Source: Pseudochrobactrum kiredjianiae
Lineage (GTDB): Bacteria; Pseudomonadota; Alphaproteobacteria; Rhizobiales; Rhizobiaceae
Reading direction: 5' to 3'
DNA length: 64,000 bases
Assembly: GCF_030362795.1 (NCBI RefSeq)
Contig: NZ_JAUCBM010000001.1
Location: 744,001-808,000 of the forward strand
Part shown: one piece after another, positions 46,255 through 54,849 of the stretch
Position numbering within the stretch: the stretch's first letter is position 1
Layout: each line of letters opens with the position of its first letter
Notes under the pieces: model-generated
The model's input: only the letters and a program-made list of their open reading frames with translations
What the model was told of the DNA's origin: nothing
Databases searched by the model: none
Made by a program: the position numbers and the translations under genes

Positions 46255-47078
46255 TTTTTGCCCTTCACTGTCGCAATACGCTTCAGAAGAATATTAGCGG
46301 CAAAACTCATCACGACGAGAATGAGTGCGATAACGCTGGCCGCAGCAAAATTATTGGATACGGTTACATGCTGATAGAGCAGTGTTTCCAGCATCAAAAC
46401 CTTGGAACCACCAAGAATGGCCGGTGTGATATAGGCGGTGAGCGAACCGGTGAAAACCAGTGTACCACCCACAACCAGACCCTCTTTGGTCAGCGGCAGA
46501 ATGATTTTCCAGAAAACGGTAAACCAGCTGGCACCGAGCACGCGGGCTGCAGGCACCACATCTTTCGGCAGGTTTTCCAGCGCACTGATCAGCGAGATCA
46601 CCATCAGTGGCAGAAACAACTGCAGCAGACCGATGAAGATCGCGGTTTCAGTGAACAGAATACGCAGCGGCGCATCGCTTAAGCCCACAGCCTGCAAGGC
46701 CTGATTGATAATACCGGTGCGGCCGAGAATAACGATCCACGCATAGGTACGGGCAACCGGCGAGATCATCATCGGCAGCATAATCAGACCGATCATCCGG
46801 CCTTTGGAATTGGCAGGCAGGCCGACAATCGCCCATGCAGTGGCATAGCCGATAATCGCGGCGACAACGGTTACTTCCAGTCCCAGCCGCAGGGTACGCC
46901 AGAACACTGTGCGGTTCATCGGCTCGGAGAAGAAATCAATCCATGGGGCAATTGTCCATCCTTCTGTCGATCTGAAACCTTCAGACAGCAGAAGAATAAC
47001 TGGGACGAGGAAGACAAGTGCCGCGAAAAGCGCTGCCGGCAAGGCCAGCCACATGGCTTCGGTGCGGTTGTTGAACAT
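46251..47078 (-). CDS. PotB-type ABC permease
   Basis: This 275-residue permease carries 'LALPAALFAALVFLVPVILLLSEGF' at the N-terminus, 'GYATAWAIVGLPANSKGRMIGLIMLPMM', and the loop 'PKDVVPAARVLGASWFTVFWKIILPLTKEGL'. It is the first permease gene, separated from the binding-protein gene by a 210-bp gap that holds a terminator and two inverted repeats. Its own promoter may lie there. Confidence 0.92.
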   Translation of the reverse strand: MFNNRTEAMWLALPAALFAALVFLVPVILLLSEGFRSTEGWTIAPWIDFFSEPMNRTVFWRTLRLGLEVTVVAAIIGYATAWAIVGLPANSKGRMIGLIMLPMMISPVARTYAWIVILGRTGIINQALQAVGLSDAPLRILFTETAIFIGLLQLFLPLMVISLISALENLPKDVVPAARVLGASWFTVFWKIILPLTKEGLVVGGTLVFTGSLTAYITPAILGGSKVLMLETLLYQHVTVSNNFAAASVIALILVVMSFAANILLKRIATVKGKK

Positions 47079-47104
47079 AAGCTTTCCTATAAGACAGGTG
47101 GCCT

Positions 47105-47150
47105 ACAGCATAATTCCTTAAATTTGAAACAATTTAAGGAATTATGCTGT
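47105..47150. repeat. Perfect 20-bp inverted repeat
   Basis: Arms at 47105-47124 (starts ACAGCATAATTCC) and 47131-47150 are perfect reverse complements with a 6-nt loop. The AT-rich sequence and perfection indicate a dispersed palindromic element rather than an operator. Confidence 0.75.
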
Positions 47151-47161
47151 AAATATAGTGT

Positions 47162-47207
47162 GTTAGAGCGACCTTTGTGCGCCCGAGAGGGCGCCCGGCG
47201 CTCTAAC
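47162..47207. repeat. Nested inverted repeat with GC-rich core
   Basis: GTTAGAGCG (47162-47170) pairs with CGCTCTAAC (47199-47207), and an inner stem GCGCCC/GGGCGC (47179-47184, 47189-47194) lies within. It abuts the previous palindrome and probably belongs to the same repeat family. Confidence 0.65.
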
Positions 47208-47228
47208 CGGAGGCGGGATAATGCATCA

Positions 47229-47270
47229 AAAAAGAAAGCTGCCCGTGAACTGAAAATGTTACGGGCAGCT
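47229..47270 (-). terminator. Terminator-like hairpin after the PotD-like gene
   Basis: On the minus strand AGCTGCCCGT (47261-47270) pairs with ACGGGCAGCT (47237-47246) and is followed by TTCTTTTTTG. It sits 19 bp past the PotD-like stop and could make most transcripts end there, with readthrough into the permease genes. Confidence 0.75.
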
Positions 47271-47288
47271 GCTGTTATTGTGGCCGGA

Positions 47289-48308
47289 TTACTGGCCGAT
47301 TTTGGCGTTCCATTCTTTCAGCCATGTGTCACGGTTGTCGAGAACGACATCGGACGGAATGAGCTGAAGGCTTTTAGCGGTTTCTTCGCCATAGGTAATG
47401 TTATTGGCAACTTCGTCAGAGACCTTAACTTCCTTATTGGCAGGGCTGTCGACCAGCTTTTCAGCAATTTTGGTCTGAATTTCTGTAGAGAGCCAGAAAT
47501 CCATGAATTCCAGAGCCAGATCACGGTTCTTGGTATCCTTGGCAACGACCATCACATTCATACCGCCGGTCTGGCCTTCTTTCGGTGTTGCCCAGCCGAG
47601 CGGCAGGTCAAGCTTGGTGAAAGGAGCCCAGGAGAAACGGCCGATTGGCGCTGCCCAGATTTCTTCCTGCTGCATCAGCTGCACGAGCTGCGAGGATTTG
47701 ACATAGAAAGTCACGATATCATCGGACTTTTCACCAACAGCAGCAATGGCGTTTTTCAAATCCGCTTCATTATGACCGAGGGATTTTTCCAGCATGTAAA
47801 GTGCTGTCGGACCCTGATTGGTGGTCACATTCGGGAAAGCAATATGCGGTGCATATTCAGGTTTCAGAAGGTCTGCCCAGGATTCGATTTTCATCTTGTC
47901 GGTGCGGTAGACGATAGATGTCGCGTAGAATGTGTAGCCAACGCTCATGCCGTCTTTGTTCGGGTCTTTGGCAATGTCATAAAGCTTGTCGAAGTTGGAC
48001 AGCTTGGCTGTGTCGATCTTTTCGATCAGACCGGCACGCGATGCCTGCAGCGCATCCGCCATGGAAACAACAGCCATATCCACAACCGGATTGGCTTTAT
48101 TGGCTTCCATTTTGGCCAGACGCTCTACGCTGTTGCCGGTTTCAACAACCAGTTTACAGCCGCATTTTTCTTCAAAAGGCTTGTAGAGGATTTCTTTGAA
48201 ATCATCCTGCGCAAAAGCGTAAACCGAAATGGTCAGTGTCTTGTCAGCGGCGTAAGACGCTGTGGTCAGAAGCGCCAGTGTGGATGCGGCGATGAGTTTC
48301 TTCAGCAC
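47289..48308 (-). CDS. PotD-like ABC substrate-binding protein
   Basis: This 339-residue SBP_bac_8 type protein has a signal peptide (VLKKLIAASTLALLTTASY, cleavage after AYA/YAA) and phrases 'YKPFEEKCGCKLVVETGNSVERLAKM', 'GYTFYATSIVYRTDKMKIESWADLLKPEY', 'MNVMVVAKDTKNRDLALEFMDFWLS'. The GTG at 48308 is chosen as start because AAAGGA lies 8 nt upstream; the longer frame to 48356 has no ribosome site. Substrate prediction: nucleoside or base, from the neighbouring salvage enzymes, not polyamine. Confidence 0.87.
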   Translation of the reverse strand: MLKKLIAASTLALLTTASYAADKTLTISVYAFAQDDFKEILYKPFEEKCGCKLVVETGNSVERLAKMEANKANPVVDMAVVSMADALQASRAGLIEKIDTAKLSNFDKLYDIAKDPNKDGMSVGYTFYATSIVYRTDKMKIESWADLLKPEYAPHIAFPNVTTNQGPTALYMLEKSLGHNEADLKNAIAAVGEKSDDIVTFYVKSSQLVQLMQQEEIWAAPIGRFSWAPFTKLDLPLGWATPKEGQTGGMNVMVVAKDTKNRDLALEFMDFWLSTEIQTKIAEKLVDSPANKEVKVSDEVANNITYGEETAKSLQLIPSDVVLDNRDTWLKEWNAKIGQ

Positions 48309-48310
48309 TT

Positions 48311-49369
48311 TTAAAGTCCTTTTGCGGAAGTGGATGAGGATAGAATAGAACGGCATGTTTGGCGGGCAATCAGCGTCATTGGCACACGGGATGTGCCGAA
48401 TGTCGGCACCGGCCCTTTGCGGCTTTCACTTTTGCCTTCAATAGCTTGCACCAGTGAGGCAATGGCAATTTCACCGATACGCGGCAAGTCCATACGCACG
48501 GTGGACAGAGCAGGCGTAATGCCTGACGCCCAGAACAGGTCATCAAAACCAATAACACTGACATCATCCGGCACACGGTAACCACTGTGATAAAGCTCGG
48601 TCATCGCACGCAGGGCATGCACATCAGACACGGCAGCAATGGCCGTTGTGCCGGATGTAATTTTCTCATTCAGGCCGAGATGGGCGCCTTTGCCGAATTC
48701 AGCCTCGTGATGTTCGATCCACAGAACATCAATTTCTGTTTGTTTGCCTAATCCTGCACGAATACCGCCCAAACGGTCATTCTGCACGATAGAGGCCGGA
48801 TTTTTACCGATCAGCAGCACTTTGCGGTGTCCGCCGGACACCAGATGCTGGCCAACCAGCTCGCCGCCCTGCCAGTGATCCGCCGCAACCGTATTGCCGG
48901 GCGTTGAAGGGCTGTCGATCACCGCAACAGGAATATCCAGATCCGCAATGCGGGTGCCAAGGCGCGGTACAATCACCAGACCATCGACACCATATTCAAT
49001 CAGACGATTAATCGCTTCAGTCTGAAGACTGACATTTCCGCGGGAATCCGCAATCAGAATACCATATCCGGCTGCCGCTGCCGCTGCTTCAATCGCCTGT
49101 GCGATTTGCGGAAACAGAGGATTGGCAATATCAGGCAAAACCAGTCCCAGCACACTGTTGCGCCCTGTACGCAAAGCCCGTCCTGTATGGCTCGGGACAT
49201 AGCCCATCTGGATAGCTTTTTCTTTAATGCGGGAAATGAGACTGGCAGAAACCCGTCCTTTTCCGGACAGGGCATTGGACACAGTTGCAACCGACACACC
49301 TAGGGCTTTAGCGACATCGCTCAGATTGGGTGTCTGTTTAGGTTGCAAGGTGTCGGACATCGAAACCAT
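48311..49369 (-). CDS. LacI-family repressor
   Basis: This repressor of about 352 residues has an N-terminal LacI HTH with hinge ('NLSDVAKALGVSVATVSNALSGKGRVSASLISRIKEKAIQMGYVPSHTGRALRTG', about 14-68) and a periplasmic-binding effector domain ('VLGLVLPDIANPLFPQIAQAIE', 'DGLVIVP', 'RVPDDVSVIGFDD'), like PurR. It is the first gene of the nucleoside operon, 2 bp from the PotD-like gene, with a candidate operator just upstream. The start is uncertain; 49360 and 49390 are alternatives. Confidence 0.87.
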   Translation of the reverse strand: MVSMSDTLQPKQTPNLSDVAKALGVSVATVSNALSGKGRVSASLISRIKEKAIQMGYVPSHTGRALRTGRNSVLGLVLPDIANPLFPQIAQAIEAAAAAAGYGILIADSRGNVSLQTEAINRLIEYGVDGLVIVPRLGTRIADLDIPVAVIDSPSTPGNTVAADHWQGGELVGQHLVSGGHRKVLLIGKNPASIVQNDRLGGIRAGLGKQTEIDVLWIEHHEAEFGKGAHLGLNEKITSGTTAIAAVSDVHALRAMTELYHSGYRVPDDVSVIGFDDLFWASGITPALSTVRMDLPRIGEIAIASLVQAIEGKSESRKGPVPTFGTSRVPMTLIARQTCRSILSSSTSAKGL

Positions 49370-49372
49370 CTT

Positions 49373-49388
49373 GATTAAACGATTAATC
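49373..49388. promoter_or_regulatory. Candidate LacI-family operator
   Basis: GATTAAACGATTAATC is a 16-bp near-perfect palindrome (7 of 8 base pairs) with a central CG, the usual form of LacI/PurR operators. It overlaps the translation start region of the LacI gene, consistent with autoregulation of the whole operon. It could also encode the N-terminus if an earlier start is used. Confidence 0.55.
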
Positions 49389-49636
49389 ATCTCCCGATAC
49401 GGATTCTCGGGCGGAGAGTCAATCAGGATAATCACCTTGTCATGATTCAGACACAGTTTATGCAATCAGGACTTGCCACTGATTTTGGCGGGATGCCGGA
49501 GGGGGCTTACATGAGCAATGCCGCCAGCAATTTGTTTTGACTGGTAATTTTACTGGCAGATAAGTAGTGAAACCGATGAATGGCGCGCTTTTAACGGGGA
49601 AAACGTCGTGCGGAAAAAACAATGAAACCGGATGAT
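49389..49636. other. Intergenic region upstream of the LacI operon
   Basis: I see no gene here. The stretch is expected to contain the lacI promoter, on the minus strand, and the region downstream of the Cds1-like gene. Confidence 0.5.
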
Positions 49637-49685
49637 TAAAAAGTGCGGAGCAGGTGTTCGGGGGTGATTAAACGCCACCTGCTCC
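49637..49685 (-). terminator. Terminator after the Cds1-like gene
   Basis: On the minus strand GGAGCAGGTG pairs with CACCTGCTCC (49647-49656 / 49676-49685), followed by GCACTTTTTAATC. It ends the PLP-enzyme gene. Confidence 0.78.
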
Positions 49686-49744
49686 GGAGAAAAAGCAAAC
49701 GCACAGAAATGTGGTGCTGTGAGTCTGCGGCTGTTTCGAGTAAA

Positions 49745-50848
49745 TTATTCTGGCATCAGCTGTCCCTGATGGAAGAAGGCGCGCAGTTTTTGCAGGTGCG
49801 GTTCAATGTCAAAACCGTTGTCTTTAATCCAGCTGTCATTGAGATAAGTGGAGCGATAACGATCACCGTGGTCGCAAAGCAGTGTTACAACTGAACCGGT
49901 TTCTCCACGGCGGATCATATCGGAAATCAGATGCGCACAGGCCCAGATATTAGTGCCGGTAGAGCCGCCACAGGTGCGGCCAAGAATTTCACCGATGACG
50001 CGCTGGGCAGCGAGGCTGGCTGCATCAGGCACCACGACCATGCAATCCACGACTTTCGGTATGAAAGACGGCTCAACGCGCGGGCGGCCAATGCCTTCGA
50101 TCATCGAAGTGCAGCAAGGAATTTCCGTAACAGAACGATCCATAAAGTGCTGATGGAAGATAGAGCCGGAAGGATCGGCTACACAAAGGCGGGTGTCCAG
50201 CGCACGGTAGCGGATATAGCGCCCGAGTGTTGCGGAGGTGCCGCCGGTGCCAGCGCCGGTTACAATCCAGCGCGGGTTCGGATGTTCTTCGCGCTGCATC
50301 TGGCTGAAAATGGAGTCGGCAATGTTGTTGTTGCCACGCCAGTCCGTTGCGCGTTCCGCATAGGTGAACTGGTCCATATAATAGCCGCCGGTATCTTCTG
50401 CGACCTGACGGGCGGCATCATAAACGCTTTTCGGATCATCAACGAGATGCGGACGCCCGCCGTAAAATTCAATCGCTGCAATCTTCTCCGGCGAGGTGGT
50501 GCGTGGCATCACTGCCACAAATGGCAAGTTGAGCATACGGGCGAAATAGGCTTCGGAAACAGCGGTTGAACCGCTGGAGGCCTCAACGATTGTGGTGCGC
50601 GGGCCGACCTTGCCGTTACAAATGGCGAAGAGAAACAGCGAGCGGGCAAGACGGTGTTTCAGGCTGCCGGTCGGGTGGCTGGATTCATCTTTTAAATAGA
50701 GCGCAATGCCGTTGAATTTCGGTAGGTCAACACGGATAAGATGCGTATCAGCAGAGCGGTTGAAATCCGCTTCAATGATTGCAATAGCACGGTGGCGCCA
50801 ATCCATATGACATTCTTCGGTATGGCCACACTGAATAATCTGACTCAT
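49745..50848 (-). CDS. PLP-dependent cysteine synthase-like enzyme (Cds1-type)
   Basis: This 367-residue fold-type II PLP enzyme has PLP Lys in '[18 protein letters not shown]' near residue 64, '[27 protein letters not shown]' near residue 89, '[15 protein letters not shown]', and '[20 protein letters not shown]'. The '[14 protein letters not shown]' phrase is typical of the Cds1 cysteine desulfhydrase group (mycobacterial Cds1, about 350 residues), which makes H2S, pyruvate and ammonia from cysteine. It is a single gene with GGGGAA before the start. A cysteine-synthase-like reaction cannot be excluded. Confidence 0.83.
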   Translation of the reverse strand: MSQIIQCGHTEECHMDWRHRAIAIIEADFNRSADTHLIRVDLPKFNGIALYLKDESSHPTGSLKHRLARSLFLFAICNGKVGPRTTIVEASSGSTAVSEAYFARMLNLPFVAVMPRTTSPEKIAAIEFYGGRPHLVDDPKSVYDAARQVAEDTGGYYMDQFTYAERATDWRGNNNIADSIFSQMQREEHPNPRWIVTGAGTGGTSATLGRYIRYRALDTRLCVADPSGSIFHQHFMDRSVTEIPCCTSMIEGIGRPRVEPSFIPKVVDCMVVVPDAASLAAQRVIGEILGRTCGGSTGTNIWACAHLISDMIRRGETGSVVTLLCDHGDRYRSTYLNDSWIKDNGFDIEPHLQKLRAFFHQGQLMPE

Positions 50849-50980
50849 ATATTCCCCTCTGTCTGAAACAGACCAACTGAATCAACTGCCGTATATTTTT
50901 GCATATTCTGATGTGATTTTAAAAAAATCTTTTATTCCTGATGCAGGATTTGGATTGTTTTACCCTTCGTCCTGCTCCCC

Positions 50981-51062
50981 GCTGGGGTAAACTCTGTAAA
51001 ACTAAAGCACTGTTTATCTTGCGCAAAGTGAAAACCCGCAAAGCAGTGCAGTTTCCCCCAGC
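50981..51062. other. Structured inverted-repeat element upstream of the CMD operon
   Basis: An outer stem, GCTGGGGTAAACT (50981-50993) with AGTTTCCCCCAGC (51050-51062), 12 of 13 pairs, encloses an inner stem, GCACTG (51007-51012) with CAGTGC (51044-51049), and a palindrome TTGCGCAA (51020-51027). It lies in the 415-bp gap before the ten-gene operon. It could be an RNA leader, small RNA or repeat. Nothing else gene-like is seen in 50849-51263. Confidence 0.5.
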
Positions 51063-51114
51063 CGCATATGTGCCTCGAGGAATTTATGAAATGAGCTGTT
51101 TTCCATTTTGGTGG

Positions 51115-51144
51115 TTGACAGCCTTAACTGACGGTGACAGGTTA
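51115..51144 (+). promoter_or_regulatory. Possible promoter of the CMD operon
   Basis: TTGACA (51115-51120) is followed about 19 nt later by GGTTAT/GTTATT (51140-51146), a weak -10 match with somewhat long spacing. It lies about 120 bp upstream of the first gene of the operon. Low confidence because the -10 fit is poor. Confidence 0.35.
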
Positions 51145-51263
51145 TTTGAAAAATGAATAAACGGCAATACTTCATCCGTAAAGTAACTATATCTCGCCGG
51201 ACAGTGTGATCTGTCTGTTACCTGATTGAAATGCTTTTGCTGAAGCAATGTCTGGGGAACGTA

Positions 51264-51767
51264 ATGAAACAATCTGCTTTGGAAGCCGTGAGCCTTTGGC
51301 TCGCCGGTAATGTTGAAGATGTGCCGCCTTTTGCGGCGCTCGTCGCCCGTCAGGATGTGTTTGTCATGACACGTCAGGCGCAGGATGCGGTGCTGAAGCC
51401 TGCGGATGCCGGTGCGTGGCCGCATGCATTGCGTGCAGCTTTTGCCGCCCGTATCGCGGCAGCAAATGACAATCCTTATCTCGGCGCGCTTTATGTTCAG
51501 GCTGCTGCCGGTTCAGACTATGCTGATCTCGCGCAGAGTAACTATGTGCCTGCCGATGCTGTGCAGCAAAAAGTCGTGGCTTTCATGGATAAAGTTGCCA
51601 ACAAGACCAAAGATGTCGGTGCAGACGATATCGCTGTTTTGCAGCAGGCCGGTATTGCCGATGCTGATATTGTGCGCCTGTGCGAACTGAATGCTTTTCT
51701 TGCCTATCAAATCCGCGTGGCGTCCGGCCTCGCATCTTTGGCTGAAGCTGACGGGGAGCAGAACTGA
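51264..51767 (+). CDS. CMD-domain protein (Avi_7170-like)
   Basis: The 167 residues resemble carboxymuconolactone-decarboxylase-fold proteins of the Avi_7170 type, which pair with an AhpD-like partner. No CxxC redox motif is present (the only Cys is in 'RLCELNAFLAYQIRVASGL'), so alone it is probably not peroxidatic. The start was set at 51264, with GGGGAA upstream. It overlaps the next gene by one base (TGATG). The family assignment rests on recalled gene neighbourhoods and should be searched. Confidence 0.72.
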   Translation: MKQSALEAVSLWLAGNVEDVPPFAALVARQDVFVMTRQAQDAVLKPADAGAWPHALRAAFAARIAAANDNPYLGALYVQAAAGSDYADLAQSNYVPADAVQQKVVAFMDKVANKTKDVGADDIAVLQQAGIADADIVRLCELNAFLAYQIRVASGLASLAEADGEQN

Positions 51768-52339
51768 TGAGCGAGATCATTCACAAATTCACGAAAACGG
51801 TTCCTGAATGGCGTCCGCGTGTGAAGCCGGTCGTGCTGGCGGAAGCTACACCCGAGCAGCTGGATGCACTGAAAGTGACACCATCCAACACCAAAGTATC
51901 TGATTATGTGCTGGTACTGGCGCATGATCCGGAAAGCCTGAATGTGCGCTCACCGCTGTTCAATACAGTGATGTATGGCAAAGGCGGTCTGGGGCGTGCA
52001 GAGCGTGAGCTTGGCGCATTGGGCGCATCGGTTGTCAATCGCTGTATCTATTGTGCAGCCGTGCATGCCCAGCGTCATGCGCAGCTCAGCCGTGATGAGA
52101 GCGTAACCGACAAGCTGTTCCTTGATGGCGAGAAGGCGAAACTTGATCCTAAAAATCAGGCGATTTTCGATTTTGCGCTGAAGCTGTCGCAGTTTCCGCC
52201 GCAGACAAATGCAGAAGATGCACGCCGGTTGCAGGAGCAGGGGCTGAACAAGGAAGAGGCCGTTGATCTGGTGCTGTCTACTGCCATGTTCGGCTGGGCA
52301 AATCGCCTGATGCATGTGCTGGGCGATCCCGTCAAATAA
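51767..52339 (+). CDS. Alkylhydroperoxidase-type CMD protein (Avi_7169-like)
   Basis: This 190-residue CMD/AhpD-like protein has the redox motif CIYC (Cys93-x2-Cys96) followed by His100 in 'RCIYCAAVHAQRHA', the AhpD active-site arrangement. It should reduce peroxides or a reactive organic intermediate. Its start overlaps the upstream CMD gene by one base. LysR follows after 63 bp. It probably detoxifies a product of the downstream monooxygenase-like protein, which is inferred from context. Confidence 0.8.
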   Translation: MSEIIHKFTKTVPEWRPRVKPVVLAEATPEQLDALKVTPSNTKVSDYVLVLAHDPESLNVRSPLFNTVMYGKGGLGRAERELGALGASVVNRCIYCAAVHAQRHAQLSRDESVTDKLFLDGEKAKLDPKNQAIFDFALKLSQFPPQTNAEDARRLQEQGLNKEEAVDLVLSTAMFGWANRLMHVLGDPVK

Positions 52340-52402
52340 CTGAATTCACCATCGTAGAGCCTGACCACTAATGCTGCCTGAACAGGCTGGCAGGGAGAGA
52401 TT

Positions 52403-53389
52403 ATGCGCAATTTAAAGGCGCTGGAAGCCTACTTGGAAGTTGCAACTTTAGGTAGCGTCACCGCCGCTGCCAAACGGTTGCAATTGTCCCAGCCTTCCGT
52501 CAGCCGGATTATTCAGGATCTGGAACGCGATCTCGGCCAGAAGCTTTTTGTCCGTGTCGGGCAGCGTCTGGCGCTGACCCAGCAGGGCATGTTGTTACGT
52601 GATGATGTGGAGCGGGCATTGGCCGGTGTTGCCGAGGTTTGGGAGCGCGCGCAGGAAGTGGCCAATTTACGAACACGGCCGGTGCGCATTGCCTGTATCT
52701 CGGCGCTGGCTTTTGGTCTTGTGCCGCATGCATGGGCATCCCTCAGCCATTCCGTTGGAGCAGAAGGTGCAAGACGTATCGCTATTCAGACGGATACGCC
52801 GGAGCGGGTGCGCAGTTCAGTTCTCTCGAACGATGCGGATATCGGTGCGACAAGCCTGCCATTACAGCATCGCGATCAGACAACCCACTGGTTCGGCAGT
52901 GCGCCCTGCGTGCTGGCTGTGCGGGCTGATGATCCGCTGGCGAAAGAGCAGGGGCCAATTCCGCTCTCGGCTATCAAAAGCCGTACATTGGTGGAAATGT
53001 CCAACCGTCGCGGTCTGCCCGCCCGTATCCGCCAGACTTTGAAAAATAATCATATCGAGACCGGCGGGCTGATCCGTACCAACTCAACCATGAATGCACT
53101 GGCGCTGATCCGTGCCGGTGCGGGTGGTCCTGCGGGAACCGTCGGTGTGGTTGAGCCGGTTACCTCTGCCGGTACGCCACTGGACGGTATTGTCACTTTG
53201 CCGCTGGAGCTGGATATTCCCTATAGTTTTGGTGTGATCAGTCACAATGCCACGCAGTTAAGTGAGACAGCAGCAGAACTGATCACCGCTCTGGAACAGG
53301 CCGCCCATCTCCTGGTGCAGGGTTTCAAACTTCACACGCCTGATGAACATCAATCGCTGATTACCCAGCTTGCATTGCTGGAGGACTGA
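52403..53389 (+). CDS. LysR-family regulator (inside the operon)
   Basis: This 328-residue regulator has the LysR HTH 'NLKALEAYLEVATLGSVTAAAKRLQLSQPSVSRIIQDLERDLGQKLFVRVGQRLALTQQG' (about 3-62) and a substrate-binding domain. Unlike most LysR genes it is not divergent: it lies within the operon, 2 bp before the flavoprotein. That makes feedback control likely. GGGAGA lies upstream of the start. Confidence 0.88.
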   Translation: MRNLKALEAYLEVATLGSVTAAAKRLQLSQPSVSRIIQDLERDLGQKLFVRVGQRLALTQQGMLLRDDVERALAGVAEVWERAQEVANLRTRPVRIACISALAFGLVPHAWASLSHSVGAEGARRIAIQTDTPERVRSSVLSNDADIGATSLPLQHRDQTTHWFGSAPCVLAVRADDPLAKEQGPIPLSAIKSRTLVEMSNRRGLPARIRQTLKNNHIETGGLIRTNSTMNALALIRAGAGGPAGTVGVVEPVTSAGTPLDGIVTLPLELDIPYSFGVISHNATQLSETAAELITALEQAAHLLVQGFKLHTPDEHQSLITQLALLED

Positions 53390-53391
53390 CC

Positions 53392-54849
53392 ATGACAAAA
53401 TTTCCCTCATCGCTTGAAGAACTCAACAGCCTCGTTGCCCGTGATCTGGATTATCTGACATTACCGGCTAAAGAATGGGTGCCGCTGAAACAGATCGGTG
53501 GCGAAACACTGCTGGATGTGGCGATTATCGGTGGCGGCATGGCAGGCCTGTCAGCTGCGGCATCGCTGAAACATCTTGGTATCCGCACGGTTATTTTTGA
53601 TGCACGCCCTCACGGTTTTGAAGGCCCTTGGGCAACAACAGCGCGCATGGAAACCCTGCGCTCACCAAAGAGCCTTACAGGACCGGCGATTGGAATTCCG
53701 TCTCTGACATTCCGTGCATGGTTTACAGCACAATTCGGTGAAGCCGAATGGGATGCCCTCGATAAAATTCCGCGCCTGCAATGGATGGATTATCTGCGCT
53801 GGTATCGCGATGTTCTCAATATTGAACTGCGCAATGATCATCGCATTACACTGATCAAGCCGGAAGCTGACCACACCGTGCTGGAGCTGGAAACCCCGCA
53901 AGGCAGCCAGACTGTCCGCGCCCGTCACGTGGTGCTGGCAACCGGACGCGATGGTCTCGGGGGGCCTTATGTGCCGGAGATTATCCGCACTCTGCCGAAG
54001 CAGTTCTGGGCACATTCGTCGGATGAAAATGATTATAGTGCGTTGAAGGGCAAATCGGTTGCCGTTATCGGTGCCGGTGCATCGGCGATGGATAGTGCGG
54101 CAACGGCTTTGGAAGCTGGTGCGGCGCGTGTCGATCTGCTGATCCGCCGCAAAGATATTCCGCGGATTAATCGTGGTAAGGGCATGGGTAATCCGGGCTC
54201 AGTCTATGGCATGCAAAATCTCGATGGCCGCACCAAACTGGTAATCTACAGCTATATCGGTGCGGAACAGGTGCCGCCGCCGCGTGCCAGTGTGCTGCGC
54301 GTCAGCCGCCATAACAATGCATTCTTTCAGCTGGGCGCTTCCCTTGAGAGTATCGTGGTGAAGGGTGACAAGATCGAGATCACCACGCCACAGGGACGCA
54401 GACAATTCGACTTCCTGATCGCTTCCACCGGTTTTCAGATTGACTGGCGCCAGAAAGCCTTCCTGTCGGAAATCGCCAGCAAAGCCCGCACATGGGAAGA
54501 GCGTCTGGCACCGCTGACCGGCAATGAGGATCGCTCATTGACTGAGGCACCGGATCTCGGACCATCTTTTGAATTCCTGCCAAAAGCGGGCGTGGAGGCA
54601 GAGGGTCTGTCCCGTATCCATTGCTTCTGCTATCCGGCCATGATGTCTCATGGCGGTGTATCCGGTGATATTCCGTCGATCAGTGAGGGCGCAGCCCGTC
54701 TGTCAACGGGCATTGCCGCCACGCTGTATCATGAGGACATCGACCAGCATTTTGCCAATGCCAAAAGCTATTCAGAGCCGGAAGTCTTCGGGGACGAATG
54801 GGTTGAAGCAGATAATTATGACCAGACTGATCTTGAGGCGCTGGTATGA
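53392..54849 (+). CDS. FAD/NAD(P)-binding monooxygenase-like protein
   Basis: This 485-residue flavoprotein has two Rossmann motifs: 'AIIGGGMAGLSAAASL' for FAD near residue 45 and 'VAVIGAGASAMDSAATAL' for NAD(P) near residue 223. The 'ATG' strand 'VVLATGRDG' lies between them and 'LIASTGFQ' lies near residue 345, as in flavin-containing monooxygenase-type enzymes. It may hydroxylate or oxygenate the imported substrate. Its stop overlaps the permease start by 4 bp. Confidence 0.82.
   Translation: MTKFPSSLEELNSLVARDLDYLTLPAKEWVPLKQIGGETLLDVAIIGGGMAGLSAAASLKHLGIRTVIFDARPHGFEGPWATTARMETLRSPKSLTGPAIGIPSLTFRAWFTAQFGEAEWDALDKIPRLQWMDYLRWYRDVLNIELRNDHRITLIKPEADHTVLELETPQGSQTVRARHVVLATGRDGLGGPYVPEIIRTLPKQFWAHSSDENDYSALKGKSVAVIGAGASAMDSAATALEAGAARVDLLIRRKDIPRINRGKGMGNPGSVYGMQNLDGRTKLVIYSYIGAEQVPPPRASVLRVSRHNNAFFQLGASLESIVVKGDKIEITTPQGRRQFDFLIASTGFQIDWRQKAFLSEIASKARTWEERLAPLTGNEDRSLTEAPDLGPSFEFLPKAGVEAEGLSRIHCFCYPAMMSHGGVSGDIPSISEGAARLSTGIAATLYHEDIDQHFANAKSYSEPEVFGDEWVEADNYDQTDLEALV

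Noticed and set aside
47124-48314. A 396-codon plus-strand frame antisense to the PotD-like gene
   Set aside because: It has no motif, and the minus-strand frame has a signal peptide, family phrases and a terminator.
49391-49465. Extension of the LacI gene to the ATG at 49465
   Set aside because: The added N-terminus is not typical of LacI proteins, which begin their HTH within about 15 residues, and it would place the candidate operator inside the coding region.
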